Source: Spirochaetaceae bacterium
Lineage (GTDB): Bacteria; Spirochaetota; Spirochaetia; Treponematales; Breznakiellaceae
Assembly (NCBI GenBank): GCA_031258625.1
Contig: JAIRMO010000106.1
Location: forward strand, 1 to 9,061
Length of the DNA: 9,061 bases
Reading direction: 5' to 3'
Shown here: one piece after another, positions 1 through 5,460 of the stretch
How positions within the stretch are numbered: the stretch's first letter is position 1
How the letters are laid out: each line of letters begins with the position of its first letter
Made by a program: the position numbers and the translations under genes
Notes under the pieces: model-generated
What the model was told of the DNA's origin: nothing
Seen by the model: only the letters and a program-made list of their open reading frames with translations
The model's database searches: none

Positions 1-151
1 CTAATCCATCTCCCCGGGACTTGCAAACAAGGGCGTTCTCCCGGGCATGTTACCCGGAAGCCCGCCCCGCCCGCCTTTTTCCCATCCCGCCAATATCTTC
101 CGCCGGGACCCGGCCATCCCCCTGATTACCCCGCGTTTTTTCATTGGACGC
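1..151. other. GC-rich non-coding flank, no supported gene
   Basis: This stretch is C-rich on the plus strand (repeated CCCGG, CCCGCC) and contrasts with the AT-rich repeat that follows. A 47-codon minus-strand reading frame runs from an ATG at 144 to a TAG at 1-3 and encodes a Lys/Arg/Gly-rich peptide. It has no Shine-Dalgarno sequence, no recognisable domain, and begins only 8 bp from the inverted repeat, so I do not call it a gene. The stretch is probably an intergenic spacer, or the remains of a sequence lying mostly to the left of the window. I see no tRNA, terminator or promoter that I can defend. Confidence 0.5.
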
Positions 152-364
152 CAGGGCACCGGCGTTTACTTTGAAATTGCCAAAAAATAACCAGGATTGA
201 AGCAATTTTTACCGCCAGGTCGAAGAAGTCGAAAAAGTTTTACTCAGAAAATCCCTTTTTTTCTTCCTTTTTCGACTTATTCGACGTTGTGGTGAATTTT
301 TTTGCTCTAGTATTCTGGTTTTAAGAGGATTTTGGAACTGAAAAAAGTAAACGCCGATGCCCTG
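152..364. repeat. 213-bp imperfect inverted repeat, MITE-like or long-hairpin element
   Basis: The two ends are 21-bp inverted arms (152-172 and 344-364) that match at 20 of 21 positions; the single mismatch is C159 against A357. The outer sequence begins CAGGGCA and includes GGCGTTTACTTT. The similarity continues inward: CCAAAA, AACCAG, AGCAA and ACC blocks recur in the same order in the reverse complement of the right half, with small insertions. The centre is a second strong inverted repeat (219-237 with 267-285). The interior is AT-rich, unlike the surroundings. There is no transposase and no obvious target-site duplication. A miniature inverted-repeat element or a structured RNA/DNA hairpin fits best; which one cannot be decided from a single copy. 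Confidence 0.8.
219..285. repeat. Central hairpin with GTCGAA/TTCGAC hexamer repeats
   Basis: The left arm at 219-237 pairs with the right arm at 267-285 over 19 bp with one mismatch, around a 29-nt loop. Each arm carries two copies of the hexamer GTCGAA (left) or TTCGAC (right), spaced 9 bp apart, so the region holds two direct and two inverted copies. The loop contains a pyrimidine tract (CCCTTTTTTTCTTCC). A run of seven T follows at 297-303, but it lies 11 bp past the stem, so this is not a textbook terminator. It is either the core of the larger 152-364 element or a protein-binding array; I recognise no regulator that matches TTCGAC. Confidence 0.75.
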
Positions 365-401
365 ACCCGCTGGCGGGTACGATTGACTAATCAATTAATT
401 G
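365..401. promoter_or_regulatory. Stacked palindromes upstream of the MATE gene, possible operator
   Basis: Three small palindromes are packed between the end of the long inverted repeat and the MATE start. They are ACCCGC-TG-GCGGGT at 365-378, ATTGA-CTAA-TCAAT at 382-395, and the perfect 10-bp CAATTAATTG at 392-401, which overlaps the second. The AT-rich pair has the size and symmetry of a dimeric repressor site of the MarR or TetR kind, and such regulators often control efflux pumps. No regulator gene is in the window, so the operator role is inference from position and symmetry only. Confidence 0.4.
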
Positions 402-410
402 CGTGATAGT
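383..410 (+). promoter_or_regulatory. Possible sigma-70 promoter for the MATE gene
   Basis: TTGACT at 383-388 matches the -35 consensus at five of six positions. GATAGT at 405-410 matches the -10 consensus at four of six, with a 16-bp spacer. Transcription would start near 417, only a few bases before ATG 421, giving an almost leaderless mRNA; this would explain the absence of a Shine-Dalgarno sequence. The -35 lies inside the ATTGA/TCAAT palindrome, so a bound repressor could block it. TATATT at 412-417 looks more like a -10 but has no -35 at the right distance and would start transcription after the ATG. Confidence 0.3.
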
Positions 411-420
411 CTATATTTTT

Positions 421-1836
421 ATGCTGTTACCTATTAAACGTTTTGGTCCTCTTAGTTTTTACCGGGAAACCCTGAGTATTGCCTTACCTGTCATGCTGCA
501 GCAGTTTATCATGAGTATGGTGTCCCTGATCGACAATTTTATGGTCGCCGGTCTTGGAGACGTCAGCATGGCGGCGGTGAACGTAGCGAATCAGATCAAC
601 TTTATTTTTATCGTGGTGATTAACGCTATTTGCGGCGCCGGGGGGATTTACCTCGCCCAATTCAAAGGCGCCGGCGATGACGAGGGGATGCGGCACGCCT
701 ACCGGTTCAAGGTGATATTTGCCTTATCTGTTTCGATCCTTTATTTTATCCTTTGCTGGACAATTCCCTCGGCCATGATCGTCATGATGACCATGGGAAA
801 CGCCGCCCAGGATAAAATTGTGGTCATCGGTTCAAATTATCTGCGGCTTACCTCTTTTACCCTGGTCCCCCTGGCGATTTCCGCGGTCATCGGCAGTTCT
901 TTCCGTGAAATCGGGCTGCCGAAAATTCCCCTCATCTTTTCAGCCGCCGCTACCCTGATAAATACCACGGGAAACTGGTTCCTTATCTACGGTAACCTGG
1001 GAGCGCCCCGGCTTGAGGTTTCAGGAGCTGCGGTCGCCACGATCATTGCCCGGATTTTTGAGTTGACGATGCTGCTCCTCTATATAAAACAGAACCACAC
1101 CCCCTTTTACGCGAAATGGAAGACCCTGTTCCACATGGACAAACACCTTATCCGGACCATCCTGTCAAAATCGGCGATGATGTTCCTTTCCGAAGCATCC
1201 TGGATCAGTTCCGAAACAATTATGACCGCCCTGTACAACGGACGGGGCGGGGCCGAGGTCGTGGCGGGGATGGCCGCGGGCTGGACCATCGCCAATATAT
1301 TTTTCCTCCTTTTTGGCGGAATCTGGACCGCCGCCGCGGTAGTGGTGGGGGGAAGCCTGGGGGCGGGCAAATTGGATGAGGCCCGGATCAAGGCGGAATG
1401 GCTCAAATCAGGGGCGGTGATGGCGGGATGTTTTGCCTCGGTGGCGGGGGCCGTCCTGGCCACCATCCTCATCCCCCTGGTATTCACCAACCTCACCGCC
1501 CCGGCCCGGGGGATTAGCCTCGGGCTCGTGTATGTGATCCTCTTTTATTTGCCCCTCTGGTGCCTGCTCAACGCCCAGTTCGCCATTTCCCGGGCCGGGG
1601 GGGATACCGCCATGGGTATGTACGCCGATGTTTCGGTGAATACCCTGCTGTTTGTTCCCGGCGCTTTTCTTCTGGCCCTCTGTACCTCCCTGGAACCGGT
1701 GGTGATGTTCGCCATCCTCAAGGTGAGCGATATCGCAAAGTACCTCGTGGCCCGGCATTTCTTTAAGAAGGAACGGTGGGTTCGGAACCTGGCCAAGGAG
1801 AACCGGCGGATAAGAAAGGACGTTCCGGCCCTATAA
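421..1836 (+). CDS. MATE-family efflux transporter
   Basis: This is a multidrug and toxic compound extrusion antiporter of the inner membrane, expected to export cationic drugs or metabolites in exchange for Na+ or H+. From ATG 421 the product has 471 residues, the usual MATE length, and hydrophobic segments run along its whole length, consistent with twelve helices in two halves. Family signatures in order (numbered from ATG 421) are an N-terminal LPVMLQQF...DNFMVAGLG (about 23-46), GNWFLIYGNLGAP with SGAAVAT (about 184-207), and RAGGDTAMGMYADV in the second half (about 391-404). The C-terminus is short and basic. I chose ATG 421 over an in-frame GTG at 403, which would add six residues; neither has a Shine-Dalgarno sequence. 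Its stop codon overlaps the end of addA on the other strand. The substrate cannot be read from the sequence. Family assignment is firm, subfamily is not. Confidence 0.93.
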   Translation: MLLPIKRFGPLSFYRETLSIALPVMLQQFIMSMVSLIDNFMVAGLGDVSMAAVNVANQINFIFIVVINAICGAGGIYLAQFKGAGDDEGMRHAYRFKVIFALSVSILYFILCWTIPSAMIVMMTMGNAAQDKIVVIGSNYLRLTSFTLVPLAISAVIGSSFREIGLPKIPLIFSAAATLINTTGNWFLIYGNLGAPRLEVSGAAVATIIARIFELTMLLLYIKQNHTPFYAKWKTLFHMDKHLIRTILSKSAMMFLSEASWISSETIMTALYNGRGGAEVVAGMAAGWTIANIFFLLFGGIWTAAAVVVGGSLGAGKLDEARIKAEWLKSGAVMAGCFASVAGAVLATILIPLVFTNLTAPARGISLGLVYVILFYLPLWCLLNAQFAISRAGGDTAMGMYADVSVNTLLFVPGAFLLALCTSLEPVVMFAILKVSDIAKYLVARHFFKKERWVRNLAKENRRIRKDVPAL

Positions 1837-4800
1837 CTGCTCGCGGGACATTCGTTCCATGAGCATTTTTTCTATATCCCCCTCCCGTATGCCGGCGGTA
1901 AGTTCCACCTCATGGCCGGTACGGAAGAAGAAGAGCCAGGCCCGGACCGGTTTGCCGAAGATGTCCCCCGCCGCCCGGGCGTACACCGCGAGCTGCCCCC
2001 GGTGGCGGTCCGCTTCTTCGGTCCGGTCGGTTTTAAAATCCACCACCTGGATGGCCCCGTCCCATTCAAAAAGCACGTCGATCCGGCCGGTGATGGTGAA
2101 GGTCCGTTCCCCGACCGTTGCGGAGGTGATGACCGGGAATTCCGTTTCCCGGTATGCCGCCTGTAGGCTCCGCCGTCCCAGGGCCGAGGCAAAAAAACGG
2201 TCCCCCATCTCCTGGGCGGCGGCCTGAATACGCGCGGCGTTTTTTTCATCCAGTCCGGCAAGCAGCCTGAGGGCGGGCTTCCCGCCTGAAAACCGGGCCT
2301 CCACAAAACCGTGAACCAGGGCGCCGAAATCAGCGGGGCCGAGGCCCGCCTTTTTGAGGAGCCGGCTGAGGTCGTCCTCCTCCTCCCCGGCGCGATCCCG
2401 CCCCCCCTCCTCCGGGTAGCGGAGGCTGCTCGCGGGGATAAGGGAAGGGGCCGGGGGCGGTTCGGCGATAAGCCCCGCCCGGGCATAAAAGGCAGCGGCG
2501 GCCTCCGCCGCTGCCTCCGGGGAAACCGGCGGCCCCCCGCCGGTCCCGCCGGAACCCCGGCTGAGTTCCTGAAGTTCCCGCCTGGACACCACGGGAATGG
2601 TCCTGATTGAAAAAGGCGGCCCTGTAGGCCCTTCCGCCTGGGCCAGGACCGGGAGGAGCAGGTCAAAAAAACTGACCGCGGGGCCGGTTTCCTTTTTTGC
2701 CCAAAGCCGGACCAGCCGCTCCTTTATGGATTCCGGGGTATATCCCCCGTTTTCCGGATCAAAATCCTCTTTCTCTTCCTTAGTCCGCTCCGGAAGGGTG
2801 GCGGTTAGAAAGAGGGCGCTTTCCGCCCTGGTCATGGCCACATAGAGGAGCCGTCGCAGTTCGGCGGTGTTTTTTTCCGCCTCTTCCTCCTTTTGGCGGT
2901 TAAAAAAATAATTACCGCTGTTTCCCGGCAGTTCTTCCGCCTGGGGCAGGTTCATGGTGATGCCGAATTGTTCGCTCCAATAGGCCGGCTGGGGATTGGT
3001 ATGATACGCCCCCCGGCTGCCGCAGCCATACACAAAAACCACGGGGAATTCCAGGCCCTTGCTTTTGTGGATCGACATGATCCGCACCCCCCCGGTCCCT
3101 TCCGCCGGAACATCCGGATCGTCGAGCTTTTCCTCCCCCTCCAGGAGTCCCTCCAGGTAATCGACAAAATCCACCAGGGTTTCCCCCTGAATTTCGCTGA
3201 TCCGGGCCAGTTCAAAAAACAGATCGAACAACTCCCCGTAAATCTGGGAAGCGGCCGACCAGGTCGTTTCGTACCGGTACCCCGCTTCGTACCATAGGGC
3301 GGTCAACAAGCCGGTCAGGGGCAGGGTCCGGGCCGCTTCGGCCATGGCCTGGTACCATCTCCGGGCCTGCCGGTAACGGGGTAGCTCCTCCGGGGGAAGC
3401 CGGCTGTCCAGGGCTTCGTCAAAGGGAAGGCCCCCCGGATCCAGCATGCACACCGAAAGGGTGAGGTCGCTTAACCGCATAAAGGGGGAACGGATCAGGG
3501 CAGCGTAGGCGATCCGGTCCGCGGGGTACACCAAAAGCCGCAGCAGGTTATAGAGGTCGTTTATGGGGGCGTCGGTAAAAAGCCCCGTGGGTTTGTCCGC
3601 GGTAAAGGGTATGTTGAAGGCCTTACATTGTTTTTCCAGGGAGGTCTGATGGGTATAGGACCGCTGGAGGATTGCGAAATCGCCATAGCCGCAGGGCCGA
3701 GCAGCCCCCTGGTCCCGATCCGCAATAGGGTAACCCGAATCAACCATCTCCCGAATCCGGGCGGCAATAAAAGCCGCCTCCAGGTCCGAAGAAGAAAGCC
3801 CCCCGGGATCATCCGGGGACATCCGGTCCTTATCCAGAAAACAAAAAGAAACCGGCGGCTCTTCCCGGTCCCGGGGATCGACGGTCCGGGACGGGGAGGG
3901 GTAGATCCGGCTGTAGGCGGCTTCAAATTCCGGGAGATCCTCCGGGGGGAGAAATACCCCCGGAGCCGGGGGACCGGCCGCAGCATCCCCGGACGGGTCC
4001 GGCCCAAGGCCCCCGAAAATAAAATTAAAGGCCCCGACGAGGAAGGGGGCGGACCGGTAATTGTGGATCAGGCTGAGGCCGCGGTTATCCCCGGAAGCGC
4101 CGGAAAGGATCCGGGAGAGGCTGCGGAACACCGAAACATCCGCCCCCCGGAAGCGGTAAATCGACTGTTTTTCATCCCCCACAAAAAAGAGCTTGTCCGG
4201 GCAAAGTTCCTCCGGCCCGGGGATCCCCGGCTCCATCCTGCCGGGATCTTCGGCAAGTAAAAAAATCAAATCCCGCTGTAACCCGTTGTTGTCCTGAAAC
4301 TCGTCGATCATTATCGCCCGGAACATCTCCTTATACACCCTTCGGATGTCGGGATACCGGGCCAGGGCGTCCACCGCGAGGCAGGCGACATCCCGGAAAC
4401 TGAGGAGCCCCGCTTCCCGCTTCCGCCGGTTGAGCCGGCCCTGAAACTCCTCCGCCAGGGGGAACACCCCGGCGATGATCCCGCTCTGGAGGGCCATATT
4501 GGCCAGGGATTCCAACTCCCCGTAGAGGCGGTTCCTGAGCTCGTTGAGATTTTCTTTAAGAAGGGCAAACTCCGTCCCGTTGCCCCCCTGGTGGCTTTGG
4601 GATTTTAAATTAAAGAGGTATTCAAAATACCGCCGTATCTCCCGGCCCCGGGCTTCCCCGGGCTTCCCCGGATTTTCCCCCGCGGCGTTATCCAAAAAAC
4701 CGTTCTCTTTCAGTAAACCCCGGATGTCCGGGGCCGGGGGCAGGGGCCCGGTCAGGGCGCCGGTAATTCTCAGATAAAAACTGTTGGTTTTTTTGGCGAT

Positions 4801-5460
4801 CCCCGCCAGTTCTTGCCGGATAGCGGCGGTCAGGTCCCGTACTTCCCCGGTCTTTTTGCCCCATTGCCGGAGGAGTTCCTCCCCCTGGGCCTTTTTAAAG
4901 GAGCTAAAATCCAGGGGATTACTGATGGGGCTGTGGGCAACCATAATCCCGGCGAAAAATTCCTCCGCCAGGACCCGGATCTTCCGGTCCGCCATCAAAA
5001 GTTGAAGGGCCGGGTTGTCCCGGTGGTTCAGCACAAAGGGCAGGGCCGCGTCCCGGGCGAGTTTCCGCACCCCCCCGTCATCAATAACAAAGTCAGGACT
5101 GATGCCGTAACGCCGGGCCGCGGTACGGGCAATTCGGGCGCAAAAAGAATCCAGAGTGGAGATGCGGGCCTGATGAAAATCCCGGATCCCCCGGCAGGCT
5201 TCGCTGTTATCCCGGCACGCCGCGAGCAGGTTATAGATGCGGCTGTACATGGTGTTTACCGCTTTATTGGTAAAGGTGAGGGTGAGAATTTCCCCCACCC
5301 GATAGCCCCGCTCCATCACCAGCCAGGCATACCGGGCGGCCAGGACCTTGGTCTTGCCGGAACCCGCCCCGGCGGCGACCACCACGTTGGTTTTTGCCGT
5401 GGCCGCTTCCCGCTGTTCCCGGTCAAGTTCCGCAAGATTATCCGCACTATTATCGGCCAT
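1831..5460 (-). CDS. addA: AddA: ATP-dependent helicase/nuclease subunit A
   Basis: This is the motor subunit of the AddAB complex, which unwinds and degrades double-strand DNA ends in the cytoplasm and produces 3' tails for RecA. The 1209-residue length is close to that of B. subtilis AddA. SF1A motifs in order are Walker A GAGSGKT (31-37), TLTFTNKA (60-67), STLDSFCARI (101-110), Walker B DEFQD (386-390), GDEKQSIYRFRGAD (428-441), NYRS (467-470), IMSIHKSKGLEFP (794-806) and YVAMTRAE (873-880). A low-complexity Gly/Ala/Pro/Glu linker (about 965-1030) leads to a RecB-type nuclease with H1050, GRID (D1128), DFKTD (D1141, K1143) and QLAVY (Q1156, Y1160), so the catalytic site looks complete. The ATG at 5460 overlaps the end of addB by 11 bp and has a GGGAG ribosome site. 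Its 3' end overlaps the MATE gene. Confidence 0.95.
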   Translation of the reverse strand: MADNSADNLAELDREQREAATAKTNVVVAAGAGSGKTKVLAARYAWLVMERGYRVGEILTLTFTNKAVNTMYSRIYNLLAACRDNSEACRGIRDFHQARISTLDSFCARIARTAARRYGISPDFVIDDGGVRKLARDAALPFVLNHRDNPALQLLMADRKIRVLAEEFFAGIMVAHSPISNPLDFSSFKKAQGEELLRQWGKKTGEVRDLTAAIRQELAGIAKKTNSFYLRITGALTGPLPPAPDIRGLLKENGFLDNAAGENPGKPGEARGREIRRYFEYLFNLKSQSHQGGNGTEFALLKENLNELRNRLYGELESLANMALQSGIIAGVFPLAEEFQGRLNRRKREAGLLSFRDVACLAVDALARYPDIRRVYKEMFRAIMIDEFQDNNGLQRDLIFLLAEDPGRMEPGIPGPEELCPDKLFFVGDEKQSIYRFRGADVSVFRSLSRILSGASGDNRGLSLIHNYRSAPFLVGAFNFIFGGLGPDPSGDAAAGPPAPGVFLPPEDLPEFEAAYSRIYPSPSRTVDPRDREEPPVSFCFLDKDRMSPDDPGGLSSSDLEAAFIAARIREMVDSGYPIADRDQGAARPCGYGDFAILQRSYTHQTSLEKQCKAFNIPFTADKPTGLFTDAPINDLYNLLRLLVYPADRIAYAALIRSPFMRLSDLTLSVCMLDPGGLPFDEALDSRLPPEELPRYRQARRWYQAMAEAARTLPLTGLLTALWYEAGYRYETTWSAASQIYGELFDLFFELARISEIQGETLVDFVDYLEGLLEGEEKLDDPDVPAEGTGGVRIMSIHKSKGLEFPVVFVYGCGSRGAYHTNPQPAYWSEQFGITMNLPQAEELPGNSGNYFFNRQKEEEAEKNTAELRRLLYVAMTRAESALFLTATLPERTKEEKEDFDPENGGYTPESIKERLVRLWAKKETGPAVSFFDLLLPVLAQAEGPTGPPFSIRTIPVVSRRELQELSRGSGGTGGGPPVSPEAAAEAAAAFYARAGLIAEPPPAPSLIPASSLRYPEEGGRDRAGEEEDDLSRLLKKAGLGPADFGALVHGFVEARFSGGKPALRLLAGLDEKNAARIQAAAQEMGDRFFASALGRRSLQAAYRETEFPVITSATVGERTFTITGRIDVLFEWDGAIQVVDFKTDRTEEADRHRGQLAVYARAAGDIFGKPVRAWLFFFRTGHEVELTAGIREGDIEKMLMERMSREQL
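4651..4670. repeat. Tandem 10-bp duplication inside addA
   Basis: GGCTTCCCCG occurs twice in a row without change. It encodes part of a Gly/Pro/Lys-rich stretch near AddA residues 264-271, between helicase motifs where the family is variable. It looks like a slippage duplication in a loop. Ten bases is not a multiple of three, so losing one copy would shift the frame. Confidence 0.7.

Noticed and set aside
1..144. 47-codon minus-strand reading frame from ATG 144 to TAG at 1-3
   Set aside because: No ribosome site, no recognisable family and a Gly/Arg/Lys-rich composition expected from GC-rich DNA; its start lies next to the repeat.
219..303. Stem plus T-run as an intrinsic terminator on the plus strand
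   Set aside because: The T-run begins 11 bp after the stem, the stem is not GC-rich, the loop is 29 nt, and there is no plus-strand gene upstream to terminate.
209..394. 61-codon minus-strand reading frame across the inverted repeat
   Set aside because: It starts with TTG, is made almost entirely of the repeat arms and loop, and has a low-complexity Lys/Arg/Ser-rich product with no family resemblance.
1872..2666. 264-codon minus-strand reading frame in another frame of addA
   Set aside because: It is Arg/Pro/Gly/Ser-rich shadow sequence; the overlapping addA frame carries the nuclease motifs, so addA is the real gene.
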